From assembly GCA_016987375.1 (NCBI GenBank), contig PJRA01000508.1, positions 1,480,247-1,544,246 of the forward strand: a DNA stretch of 64,000 nt. Reading direction: 5' to 3'. Made by a program: the position numbers and the translations under genes. Under the pieces are notes generated by a model. It did not search any database and was not told the origin of the DNA. It saw only the letters and a list, made by a program, of their open reading frames with translations. Positions 48,852 to 60,738 of this stretch are shown piece after piece. Each line of letters starts with the position of its first letter. Positions within the stretch are counted from its first letter, which is position 1. The DNA is from Brachionus koreanus. Its lineage: Eukaryota; Rotifera; Eurotatoria; Ploima; Brachionidae.

Positions 48852-51800
48852 ATGTCTAAATGGAGTTCAAGAAACGCAAATTATTGGCACGAGGACGAAA
48901 AAAAAGACGAAAGAGACATGAACAACAATCGTTTCGAGTATTTTAATGAACATTTTCCCATTCGTCAATCATCGAACCGAATAATGGCGAGCCGAATAAG
49001 CCATACGAGTGAGTGTAAGTACGAAAATGTCTACAGAGAACCATACAAGCTAGATCTGGAAGATACCGAACGCGAAAACTTGTTTTTTTCTTCGAACAAA
49101 CCTATTTATGTACAAATAGTAGATCACGAGCAAGAATCATCACTTTTGGTTTTGCAACGAACAGTCTACATAATTCGGATAATTTATGACACCCATGAAT
49201 GGATTATAAGAAAACGATTCAAGCGTTTTCTCAAGCTTTACGAGACATTTGCTTTGTTTAAGGCAAAGCAAAACATAAAAAATATCGCCCATTTACACAC
49301 CGGTTCAACGCCAAGTGCGTCAACTGTCGTCAACAAGTATTCAAGTTATTTTTTTTTTCTAATCAATGTTCTATTTGTTTTCTGAAGCCATAACATTAAC
49401 AATGATGTGCAAGTAAATCAATCAAAATTTAAGCCAAGCGACCATTTCAAGCTATTGCTGCAAAGTATCCCGTCAGATTTTAACCATGCTAGGAATATTT
49501 TAGAAAAATTTCTACAAGAATGTGTAGACAATACTCTTTTTAGAAATCACAATGAAACAGTAACAAAAGCAAATTTTTTTATTCTAATAAAAAAAAAGTT
49601 AAATTAAATTTATTTATTTTAAGTTGAAGTTTTTAGAGGTGTCACACTTGTCTTTTATCAGAGACTTAGGAGACAAAAACAAAGAAGGCATAGTAAAAAA
49701 GCATTCGTTTAATGCTATGTGTTGTTCATTGTTTAATTTTAGTTTTTTCTGGGATTCAAGGTATGCACTGTTTTAGAAATATTATTTTTATAGCTAATTT
49801 TATTTTTGGACTTTTAAAAAAAATTACATTAGACATAAACCAAAGACACATTTAAGTTTTTAAGTTTTTGCATACATTTTTTCTAATAATTATCATCCTA
49901 TTTATTAACTAAAGACAAGAAAAGAAAATTTAAAAAATATTGTGATCATAATTTGATTTTTTTTTTCAAAATTGAAAATATTCCAAAAAATAAAAAGATA
50001 ATAATTTTTAAATTAAAGTTGTGTGACTTAATTTTATAAATTTAAATTCACTACTAATTAATCAAAAATTTAATAGATTGAATAGCATTTAATTTATTAA
50101 TTTAATTAATTTTATCTAGCAAACAGAACTTCTTAAAAAAGTAAATCTATGAATATTTAATTTAATATACATAAAAATTGAATTACATTCAGTATTTTTG
50201 AGATATTAATTAAAAAATCAAAGATTGGTTTTTTGTATTTACTAATAAAAAGAAATTACTCATACAAATATTTTATTTCAGAATTTTTAATTTTATTTAA
50301 TGAATTATTTTAAATTTTTATTCAAAAAGATGGCTTGTAATAAAAGATACATGGATCGGTTACATGAATCCCAAAACCGGCATTGTCCGTCAAATAATGC
50401 TGGTAGATCAAGGATTTAAGGTTCTTGTTGGTCCAGAACAAGCTGGAACCAGAAAGGGCTTGGTTATTGAAAACCTTGGGAAAACACTGTTGCTCAAATG
50501 TGTCAGTGAAAAGCAAGCAAAAGACTGGAAACAAGCAATTTTGAACATGGCTCTAACAACAGGAGGCAAATTTTTCAACACTCAGCGGTTTCTATCCTTT
50601 GCTCCCATCAGAGAAAACTCGTCAGTAAAATGGTTTGTTGATGCAGCTGATTATATGGAATCAGTGGCTGATTCGATTGACACTGCAAGAGAAGAGATTT
50701 TCATTACTGGTTTTTTTATTAGTCCCGAAATTTATTTAAAACGGCCTATAATAGCAGGGGATCGATGGAGACTCGATAAGCTCTTACAAAAAAAAGCTGT
50801 AAGTTAACCAGAAAAAAATTGAGCAAACTAGAAAAATCTTAAAAAAATTATTAAGGAAGAAGGTGTCAAAATTTATATACTTATATATAAAGAAATTGAA
50901 ATAACGCTTTCGACAAATAGTGCATATTCAAAAAGAGTATTTACTTTAGGCCACAAGAATATTAGAGTTTTGCGACATCCTGATCACTTGAACGAACCGA
51001 ATAAAATTTGGTCTATAATGTGGGCTCATCATGAAAAGCTAGTATTAATTGATCAGAGCATTGCATATTTTGGAGGAATCGACTTGTGCTTTGGAAGATG
51101 GGACAACCATCTTCATAAGTAATTTTTATCACTATATTATGGATTTATGATATAATTTTTTTTAAAGACTTACTGATATGGGCTCAATCATACCAAATCA
51201 AGAATCTCAACAAAACATCAGCCAAGTAATTTTTTTTTAATTTATCTAATTTTTATGAGAGAAATTTTCAAATTAAAAAAAAATAAATTAAGCTCAAAAT
51301 CACTTAAAGTTAAAAAAAGATATTTTTTTTAAGTTCTACTTTTATATTTTGATCTTGTTGACAATTTTGACCTAACCTATCTCGCAAACGAATTGTAAAA
51401 TGGATAAGATATTCAGCAAGAAATTTTTCGATTTTAGCTAGTTCGAAAATTAAAATTAATAAGTTTATTTAAAATTTATTTTCCAAATATACAATATTCA
51501 AAAAAAAACTTAATTGAAATTTTTTAGTTCAAATAATAAAAAGCCAAATCTTAATTAGCTTAATATCAAAGATTAACTAATTTACTTTTAAATAATTTTT
51601 TATTATTCATCTTATTCTATTCATTTTTCTCTTTATTTAAAATTTTTCAGCTGTGTAAAATAAAATTTCAATTGTTTAATTTTGAATTCCATTTAAAAAA
51701 TCACATAATCACCAAGTGGTATATATACTACTACTAGACTAATTAAATAGATTAACTCTCAAGGTTGTTCCGAATCAAGGCTTCATACAATTTGCTTATA

Positions 51801-54800
51801 CATTTGTAAATAAATACATTTACCAAAATATTTTGCTTATTAATCTCCATCAAAATCGGTCCTGTACCAACCCAAAGTGAATTTTGCAGAGCTAAGAATT
51901 CGTTTTTACAAACTTGTACAACATTGTACTGTTTACTGAACAATTTTTTCACTACTAAAAGAACAATCATATAGTTGTTCTCTTTTGTACTGTAATTTTT
52001 GTACTAAGATTTCACATTGCCGTAATGAAACCGTTCATCTGGAGGATTTTCTCTGAATAACCATTTTAAAACCAATCTTTTACCCTTCTTACTTTAAGCA
52101 CATGTTCACCTTCCACTAGACATACTTCATGAGTTATTGATGTTTCCGATAGACTTTTTACGAATAAATACATAAAGTACAAAAATTTCAAAATTTTCTT
52201 TTAATAAGATTTTTTAGTATCAAATAAAAAAATATTTAGAAATATTGTTTTGAAGAGCATTCAATTCTGTTTATTTTATCAATGTGTTTTTAAGTTTTAG
52301 AATTTCAGAGATTTTAAAATCAAAAACATCCAGTCTTTTATTGAACGCAAAAATTTTTCAACATAATACAATTTAATCTTGGACAAGTTACTGTTTAGAT
52401 TTAAATGAACTAATAAATTATAAGAAATTAAATTTAAAAAAAAAACTATTGATTTTGACACAAATTGTGATCTATAATTTAGCTTTAATCAAATTTTTTT
52501 GTTGGCAAGGAATTAAAGCATGCGAAATTCTATACCAATTGGTTTTGAAAAAGGGGTCTTTTTTGTGATTCTTGAGACTACGATTTAAGTGAAAAATAGT
52601 GTTTTTTTTTTTTACTTTTTTTCAATAATTAAAATTGGCACACACCATTTTTAAAATAAAAATATACACCAAAATGTAGAAAATTTTATGCTCTTCCAGA
52701 ATATATATGTTTTTTAAAAAAATTGAAAAAAATTCATTGAATAACTGGGTCTGAAAGACTTACAACTTCTTAAATAATTAGTTTTTTATAGGGCCCTGGC
52801 TACTGATTTTTTTAAGCTTCTCCAAATCAAAATCAGAGTTTCAAAGGACGTAGTCTATGAATTTCAAGTCAAAAATTAGAAATTCAGATAGTACTTAAAT
52901 TTTAAATTTCTTAAAAATTTAAGATTTTAAAATTTTTTATAGAAAAACCCAGAAAACAAATCCTAATAAATATCTTAATCCAGGACGGTATAGGATCCTG
53001 AAAGATTTCAAAAGATTTAGGATTCTTATGCTTTTCTTAAATTTTCTTAACATAAATTTTTTCTTACTTAAAAGATTTTTTAGGATCTATAAAGAATTAG
53101 TTAATTAAAACTCACAAGAAAGTCAATCACGAACTGATTTGAATCTTATAAGATCTGATAAGATAAGTTAAAGAAAAATTGTGTTAAGAAAATTTAAGAG
53201 AAGCATAAGAATCTTAGATCTTTTGAAATCTTTCAGGATCGTATACCGTCCTGGATTAAGAACTTGACAAGTCCTGCTTAAGATATTTATTAGGATTTGT
53301 TTTCTGGGAAAGTACACAATTCTTTAGCGTTCGGAAAATTAGATTATCTCGGAGATAATCTTAGGTTAACAAAACTTAATGATTGCTATTTTCCTAGATT
53401 ATTAAATACTAAAATGATAGGTTTATTAACCGACTTTAAATTTAAACTAAATTATCATTTTTTAATTAAATTCGCTGTCTAAAGACCAACTAAGCGATTA
53501 ATTTTTGAAAACACAAAGCAATCTTTGGACTCTATTGACCTGCATTATTAATTAATAAGTTAAAAAAATAAATTTTAGGCTTTGATATTTAGAAAAAGAT
53601 AACTAAAATAAATTTTTTGAAGGTTTTAAATTCAGTCGTGAACGATTCGAATGCAAAAGAAAAAAAAGATCCCGTTCAATTATTAAGTTTTTCGAATAGA
53701 CACATTACGCCAAATGACCTGGTACCATTGAGCGATTCAACAACCAGTTCAAATTCTTCAAATAATCAGGAACTATCCACAGTTCTTAGCATATCGAGAA
53801 AAATAAGATACAAAGAAAAAATAAAAAAAATTGAATACACATTCGATAATCAAATAGAATCGGACAGTGAATATAATGACGAGCAATTTAATAGAACTAA
53901 AAGCCTTAAACGCTCTAAATCCTTGGACATTAGTATTTCGAATCGAATAGGCTGTGAATTATCTCATAGCATTAGTGAGGCCAGCGCGTTACCGCAAACA
54001 AATCGGCAATTTTTAAACGAAAAATTCAAATCGTTTAAACATTCAATTAAATCAAATACTCATAATCTAAAGCTATTCCGAGAATATTCCGAGTTGCCGA
54101 TTTTAAATCAACTAAAGTCAATAAAAGACAACTTAAAACGCTACAAACAAAAGCATTTTGGAGACAATAACTCAGAAATAAACTCAAGTATCGAGCAAAA
54201 TGAAGATCTGACTAATAATATTTCTGAGTTTTCATCAGAGGAACTTATTCTAAATGTTTTGCAAGGCTCGACCAAATACTGGATTGGCAAAGATTACTGC
54301 AATTTTATTGTAAAAGATGTGAGAGAGGTTCAAGTGCCGTTCAAGGATTTAATTGACAGGGCAAGTATTCCGCGTATGCCATGGCACGATGTAGGCGGTG
54401 TTGTATGTGGTTCGGCTGCTCGCGACATAGCACGTCATTTTATACAAAGATGGAACTACATAAAGCAAAAAAAAGTCAGCAAGAACAAAAATTATCCAAT
54501 TTTGTTGCCTAAAAGTTATCAAAATTACATCATACCGCCTTCATTAGAGTCTAAATGTTCGTCTTGTAGTGTACAAGTCCTCCGAAGTATATCATCTTGG
54601 TCGGCTGGACTGACCAAAACCGAAACGAGCATTCATGAAGCAATGAAATACTTAATTCAAACAAGCAAACATTATATCTACATTGAGAATCAATTTTTTA
54701 TTAGTATTCTAAATGACACAACTGTTTATAATCAAATAACTGAATGTTTGTATGAGAGAATTGTGCGTGCTGCAAGTAAAAAAGAAAATTTCAAGGTTTA

Positions 54801-55697
54801 CATATTCATACCGTTGATTCCCGGTTACGAGGGTGAGTATGGCAAGTCTTCCGGTGTCTTACTACACGCTATCACTCATTACAATAATTCATCAATTAAT
54901 GGATTAATTAAGAAATTGTCTGACGCTTCAATTGAAGCCTTGAATTATCTTTGCTTTTTCAGCATGCGAAATTGGGCCGAATTGAATGGTAAATTGGTAA
55001 CCGAATTGATCTACGTGCATAGCAAGCTTCTTTTGGTCGATGACAGAGCATGCATCATAGGTTCGGCTAATATAAATGACAGAAGTTTGCTGGGCAATCG
55101 TGATTCTGAAGTTGCCTTGCTAATTGAGGACACGCAATTTGTCAAGGGCGTAATGAACAAAATAAAATGCGATGTTGGAATATTTTGTTCGAGTTTAAGA
55201 CGAAGGTTGTTTAGAGAATTTTTGGGCGAATTATGCTGCAATGAGTCAAGCTGTGAGTCAGATGTGATTAATAGTACATTGCCGAGGCGTAAAAGTTTTC
55301 GAGAAAAAACAACAAGCGAATCTATTGACTTAAGTGATCCATGCAGTGACGAGTTTTACAAGCAAGTTATGCTCAAGTATGCAGCTCAAAACACAAGAAT
55401 ATATGATTTAGTAAGAATGAATTTTTAATTATTTTTATCTCAAATTAAATTAATATTTCAAAATTATTCAAGGTTTTTAAAACTATTCCATGTGACTATG
55501 TGAGTAATTTTCAGCAGCTAAAAGAGTATCAAAAGCAGTCGTGTCTAAGCCAAAAGAACACGATTGAAGCCAAATTAGAGTTGTCAAAAATAAAGGGATA
55601 CATTGTGCTATATCCATATAGATTTTTGTGTCATGAAGATTTAACTCCTCAATTGGGAACAAAAGAAAAATTGATGCCTTCATCATTGTTCACTTGA
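48852..55697 (+). CDS. pld: Phospholipase D (PLD1/2 type) with PX, PH and two HKD motifs
   Basis: PLD hydrolyses phosphatidylcholine to phosphatidic acid and choline at membranes. Eight exons: 48852-49336, 49388-49559, 49624-49760, 50330-50798, 50857-51118 (50856 is also possible by one base of the acceptor; phase favours starting at GAAGAAGG), 51168-51225, 53623-55410 and 55473-55697. The product is about 1198 residues. A PX domain lies at about residues 83-200 and a PH domain at about 265-345. HKD1 is HHEKLVLIDQ (about 479-488) followed by GGIDLCFGRWD. HKD2 is VHSKLLLVDD (about 993-1002) followed by IIGSANINDRS. Also present are PRMPWHDVGG, AARDIARHFIQRWN, YIENQFF and the terminal LGTKEKLMP. 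The catalytic residues are intact. A Ser-rich loop of roughly 200 residues between the HKD halves makes it longer than human PLD1 (1074). The ATG chosen is the first in frame. Intron 6 is 2.4 kb and transposon-loaded. Confidence 0.94.
51752..52150 (-). pseudogene. Coding-like remnant antisense in a PLD intron
   Basis: Minus-strand blocks read THEVCLVEGEHVLKVRRVK (about 52130-52085), then after a frame change VLKWLFRENPPDERFHYGNV (about 52070-52010). An open frame of about 70 codons follows (51970-51752, including FLALQNSLWVGTGPILMEIN). The base composition is less AT-rich than the intron around it. It looks like an inserted mobile-element gene or processed fragment; the family is unknown. Confidence 0.35.
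52948..53308. mobile_element. 361-bp foldback (hairpin) element in a PLD intron
   Basis: The left arm starts CCCAGAAAACAAATCCTAAT and the right arm ends with its reverse complement. Each arm is about 120 bp, with near-perfect pairing through blocks such as CCAGGACGGTATA, GATTTCAAAAGAT and GCTTTTCTTAAATTTTCTTAA. The right arm carries an extra segment of about 22 bases (around AACTTGACAAGTCCTGC). The loop is about 110 bp and non-coding. Such long terminal repeats mark a foldback or MITE-type element. No clear target duplication is seen. Confidence 0.8.
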
Positions 55698-57479
55698 GCT
55701 AAAAGCCAATCTTAATTTATACAATATAAATTTTATAAATTAATTTGGCTATAATTTTTTTTTTATTTCATTTTTATTTTGAAAAATTCCAGATTTTATT
55801 TTTATAGTAAGTACAAATGATAACTATTTTGTTGATTCAATCTTGGATTTATTTATTTATTTATTCTGATTTTAAATAGGTATTTATTTGAAATAAATGA
55901 TTGTAAATTTAAGTATCAAAATAAATGTTAAAGTTTTTTTTTTATTTATAAAAAATTAAAAGAACTAAAAATAAATTTTAAGAAGATATTATCTAAGATT
56001 AAAAATTCTCATTTTCTTCTTTAATTTATAAGATTATAATAAACAAATATTTAAGTTTTTTTTCTCATAATTTTAAGAGTAAATATTTCTATATTTTTAA
56101 CACAATGATTCTAGCTGTTTTTATTCTTGTTTTATCCCTTCTTCTAAAATAAACTTTGGTAAATTGCAATTGTTAAGTTTTCGAGAATTTCATCAAACAA
56201 ACATCTAGTCAATTTGGATGAAAATTACCTTACATCATCTTTATAGCGATAAATGCTTGACCACTAAATTTTTGCGTTTAATGAAAAAATATTTTACTTT
56301 CTTTATCATATGATTTTTTTCAAATTTCAAAAATAAACACAGATAAACTTGATAAATAAATTAAGGCTTATATTTTAATGCTATTATAATTTTGATATTT
56401 ATTGTTTTTAAATTGGTATTAAAAAAATACTAATTGATGTCTATAATTGTAATATTGTTAATATATTTCATTGATATCAAATAAATTTTAGTTGATATTA
56501 AAAAATAATTTTTATCTGCTTTTTAACAGGACTTTTATACATTTTCTATTAAAAAAAAATCTTAACACTTAGATTATTTAAGTAGATAGAATAAAACATG
56601 ATCAAATGTTAAAAACAAGATAATAATTCTACCACGATTTCTGATTTCGATTCTGTCATTAGTATTTAGGCAGTAAGCATTAATGTCCCTCAGTTTAGAA
56701 ATGATACATTTCACCGATCAATAATTTTTCAAATTATTTTTTTATTTTTATTTCAAAATCTTAATTTTTAATAATTATCTGATATCAATGTTTTAGATTA
56801 AATTAGAAATCAAGAAAAAATTAATTCTTAGTTTATTTTAAAAAATTTAAGTTAATAATTTAGTTTATTTATTTGACACCGGCCCTTTGAATGCTTAAAA
56901 AATTTTAAATTTCAATGAAGTTTTTTAATAAATTATAAACATTATTTCAGTAATTATAAATTAATGAAAATTTTTTCCCTAAAAATTTGGGCAGAATTTT
57001 TCGATTCACTATTTTATGGTCTTTTTTTTATACATAACCATCAAAATAACCAGTATGAAGTTTTAGCTGTCTAGTTAACTAATTGGGACAAACACAATTA
57101 AATATAAAATTTAGCAAATTGAATAAATACTTAACAAATAAAAATTAACTTTTGTGGTTGCAGCTAAACTATGACATCAAAAATACATTTATCAAAATTA
57201 CTATCGCTTTTGTTAAAGTTTTAATGCTAAAGCTAAAAAAAGAAATAATTCCTAGATAGAGCACACAAAAGAACAGTATATACTAAGGTTTTTTTCTCAT
57301 TGCCAATTCATGAGTGAATATGATAGATATTTTTATTATTTAAATTTCTAACATTTTTTTTTATGTAAAGTAAAAAAATATTTAGATATATGAAAAATTC
57401 ATAATGTGTGGTACATGTTTATTTTCCTGGTCACTTAAAATAAATATCCAAATAATTAATGATTCTATTATAGTAATAA
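55698..57479. other. Spacer downstream of PLD
   Basis: AT-rich 3' UTR and intergenic DNA. No exon, RNA or repeat structure is recognised. Confidence 0.45.
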
Positions 57480-57860
57480 TGAATTTCAAGAAGTTGAATC
57501 TCAAGCAACTGTAGAGACCGATAGTAGTACTAAGCAAAACACTTATGAACACGAATGTTGATGAGTTTGACGATACTGACAATGAGGAAGACGATGATGA
57601 ACAAGTAATAGAAAATCTAAGAAAAAAGTATTATACTACTCATGAGGACAAAATTGAAAAAATCAATAGTGAATTGTCGAAAATTAGTATTGATAGGATA
57701 AAATTTAAAAGTTTAGTTTATGAAAAGCAGGAACTTGAAATACCAACTAAGAAACGAGGAAACTATTAAAAAAAACCATAATCAACAAATGAAGTCCTGT
57801 TAAGTGTCCTGAATGTGGTAATTATTTTGAGCGTAAACAGTTAAAAATAATTACATCCAA
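57480..57860 (+). pseudogene. Broken acidic open frame with a CxxC remnant
   Basis: One frame reads NNEFQEVESQATVETDS up to a stop. An overlapping frame from 57545 then gives 74 codons with an acidic run (DEFDDTDNEEDDDE) and LRKKYYTTHEDKIEKIN. About 30 bases after its stop comes CPECGNYFERKQL, a half zinc finger. The frame changes suggest a decayed gene, possibly the edge of a mobile element, given the hAT element next door. Function is unknown. Confidence 0.3.
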
Positions 57861-57949
57861 AAAATATTAAGCTTATTACATTTAACTTTTATAATAGTGT
57901 ACATTTAGCTTTTATATAGTTATAATTTCAAAAATTTATCATTTTTAAA

Positions 57950-58165
57950 TGGTCACTGTTTTTAGTTTTATTTGGTCACATATTTTTTAGCTTGGTCACA
58001 TAATAAATTTTTTGGCCACGTTATTTTCTTTAAATAATTTTTATTCAATCATTTGGTCATTTATTACCCCTTTGAAAATTAGGTGACCAGCACTGGTTAC
58101 ATATTATAGGTGAGGAGTCTTGGTCACATAAAATCTGACCAACTCGTCACATAACACAATAGACC
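57950..58165. repeat. Cluster of TTGGTCACAT motifs
   Basis: The motif TTGGTCACAT or close variants occurs about six times (near 57967, 57991, 58052, 58119, 58146), and an inverted AGGTGACCAG near 58081. Spacing is irregular. This may be the end of a decayed element. Confidence 0.4.
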
Positions 58166-58470
58166 GCAAAATCGTCAAAATAAGCTCTGAGGAACATTCA
58201 ATTAAGTCAAAAGATCAACAGAAAAAAGCCGAGACAATATTTCTAATGGTAATTCATGAGTCTATGTATTCATTTTGTAGTTTGTGAACTATGAAAATTG
58301 GTTGCTGATTCCTAACCTTAAATTAGGCTCTGATGTTTTTTTCGTTGCCTTTTTGGTGACCAAATTGGAGACATGTTGTTGTTGAGTGACGACTTATTGA
58401 AACTGGCTTATCAGACTTTGTCGAATATGTCTTCTAGTCGTAAATAGGTTTTGTCGACCGGTTAGAAACC

Positions 58471-58569
58471 AAACCTATAACCGGTAATTGTAACCGGTTT
58501 GAATCTATAACTGGTTATTGTAACCGGTTTAAATATATAACCGGTTATTGTAACCGGTTTGAATCTATG
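58471..58569. repeat. 30-bp subterminal tandem repeats of the hAT element
   Basis: About three and a half units, with full units at 58492-58521 and 58522-58551. Each contains AACCGG twice (AACCGGTTT and ATAACYGGTTATTGT). At the right end the AACCGG motif recurs at least five times between 60652 and 60722 without regular spacing. These are likely transposase-binding sites. Confidence 0.8.
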
Positions 58570-58608
58570 AATCTAAATAACAAAAAAAAACTTATTTTAA
58601 ATTTTTTT

Positions 58609-60260
58609 TCAACTTATCCAAGATTTTAAACAAAGTAGTTCTTGTACTGTATTTGTGTGCAATAGTGTTCTATTCTTATCTACAGATAGTGTGCAAATCG
58701 AAAAGCATTTTTTGGAAGGAACACTTGTAGGCATTAATGATAAATAGTCTTTTGCAATCTTGGTCATGATAGGAAAATCTCTTTCTCTTTCCACTATTGT
58801 AGAATATCACATTCATTAGAATAAATAATTGGAGGCTGCTTTAGATAAGTTGAGAGTTCATCTTCATCATTTTCTCTTGTATTTGTAATCTTGAAAATCT
58901 TACGCTCCATTAAAGTCAACGATCTTTCTTTTTTTTCTATATATGTTGACGTATTCGGTTGACTTGGACTAGAATCAATAGAAGTTTGATAAATATTTAT
59001 TAATTGTATTACTAAAAAAACAGATTTTTTTTTTATAATCTACAATCAATATAATGTGCTTTAAATCTTCGGTCTAAAACATGACAGATTAATGCCTTAT
59101 CCAAAATTTTGATCCAGTATTCTTCAAATTTAGATTTCATAATTTTGATCGCATCATTAAGAAAATCAAATTTTTTGTCTTCACACATTTTTAAATGATC
59201 TTTTATTTGTTTAAAACATGGAAACAAATGGGATGAAGAAACTTTCTTAGAAGACAAAAGATCAATAGTTCCTTTTAAAAAATATTTAGATTAATATCTT
59301 CAAAAAATTTATTTTTTTACCCTGTCTTAATGGTTCCAATAAATCTAAATTTTGCAAGTAGTATCTAATCTTTTCTATTGTTTTTTTGAACAAATCATTT
59401 TCCAAACCAGTTTGCACTATTAGATTCAACATATGTGTTGCACATCGAACATGAAAAGTATTTTAAAGGTTGGAACATATCATTTCCGCAGCTAAAACCA
59501 TATTTGCAGCATTGTAACTTGTAAATGAGTGAAACTTATTATATATTTGGAAATCATTCAGTATCTATATTACAAAATAGAAAAATAATTTAAAAATTTT
59601 ATTTAATAAAAATTTAACCTCTAAAACTGCATTGCTAATAAAACTTGCATCATGAGGATGTGGAAAATAAATAATGTCAAACATATATTCGTTTAGTTTC
59701 CTATCAATTGTAATAAAATGGCAAGTAACTGCGATATAAGGATCTTTACTTAATGACGACCAAATATCACATGTCAAATTTATCTTCGATATACTATTTG
59801 CAAGGATATCCTTTAATTCATTTTTTTTTATCATACTTTCTTTTAATCATTTCCCGAACAGTTTTCCTATCAGGAAGTACAAAACGTGGATTTAACGAAA
59901 AGATAAACTTTCTAAACTTTGTATCATCTGCTATACTAAATGATTGGATATTCGATACAACAAAATCAATAAATAGCTCAGAAATTTTGTTTTGATCACA
60001 AAAGTATTTTCTTGGACTCTTAGGACTAGTTGTTTCTCCAGAATTATCTTCAATTCCATTTTCATGAATCTCATGAACGTCAACTAAATGAACCGCCAGT
60101 GAACTAGAACTAGTTTTGCAAGAGAATTCTGCCGAACAATTGATCACTTGGCAAACTATTTTTTCTCATATTTTTTCATATATTGCCATTCAAAATTTTC
60201 GATTCTTCTTTTCAAGACAGGAGAAACCATCTGAGGATTTGAGTCGTTCAAATTATTTGA
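58609..60260 (-). pseudogene. hAT transposase with BED finger (degenerate)
   Basis: Reading right to left: a start region MSNNLNDSNPQM at about 60260, then a BED-type zinc finger (CQVINC, then HLVDVH) after a frameshift, then KFIFSLNPRFVLPDRKTVRE. A one-base slip in a poly-A run near 59825 changes frame before LTCDIWSSLSKDPYIAVTCH (RNase H-like catalytic core). A likely intron at about 59640-59572 is followed by YNAANMVLAAEM, a stop, and HVRCATHMLNLIVQTGLEND. The C-terminal hAT dimerisation block FPIMTKIAKDYLSLMPTSVP..KCFS lies at 58794-58609. Three or more lesions mean it cannot make active enzyme. Confidence 0.85.
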
Positions 60261-60738
60261 CATCGGAATTTCAAATAAGTGAGATTATTTTATTTAATAC
60301 AAATAGACAATATTTTTTAATTTTAGTTTGATTATGATTTTAAATTTATTTATATTACAGAAGTTTCATAAGCTTATATATTTTTTTAAAATTTTATTGC
60401 TTGAAAAAGTGCTAGATTTTCGTGTTGCACGAATTTTTTATTTTTAATTCAAGAAAAATAAATTCAATAGAAAGCTAATTTTTTAAAATTATTTTTATAA
60501 GAATAAAACGCATATTCAACACTATATTGTTATTTTGAAATAGACTTTTTTAATGAAAAGTTAAAATTTTCATAATTCGATTTTTTTAAAAACAATTTAT
60601 TTAGAAAAGAAAATTTTGAATAAAAAACAGCAGAAAATTCGACTAAATTTGATAACCGGTTATACATCCTAACCGGCTCAAAACTTAACCGGTTAAAAAC
60701 TGGTTCCATCTAACCGGTCGACCAACCCTAGTTGTAAA

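Larger units (their letters stand above)
58445..60730 (-). mobile_element. hAT-family DNA transposon, nearly complete but inactive
   Basis: The 2286-bp element has ends TAGGTTTTGTCGACCGGTTAGA and, reversed from the right, TAGGGTTGGTCGACCGGTTAG(A), giving terminal repeats of about 22 bp. Flanking octamers GTCGTAAA (58437-58444) and GTTGTAAA (60731-60738) are an 8-bp target duplication with one mismatch, the hAT signature. Both ends carry clustered AACCGG motifs. The minus-strand transposase (listed separately) is broken by stops and frameshifts. Confidence 0.9.

Noticed and set aside
58471..58569. Regular 30-bp repeats considered as a CRISPR array
   Set aside because: Units are contiguous without unique spacers, and they sit at a transposon end with the same motif at the opposite end.
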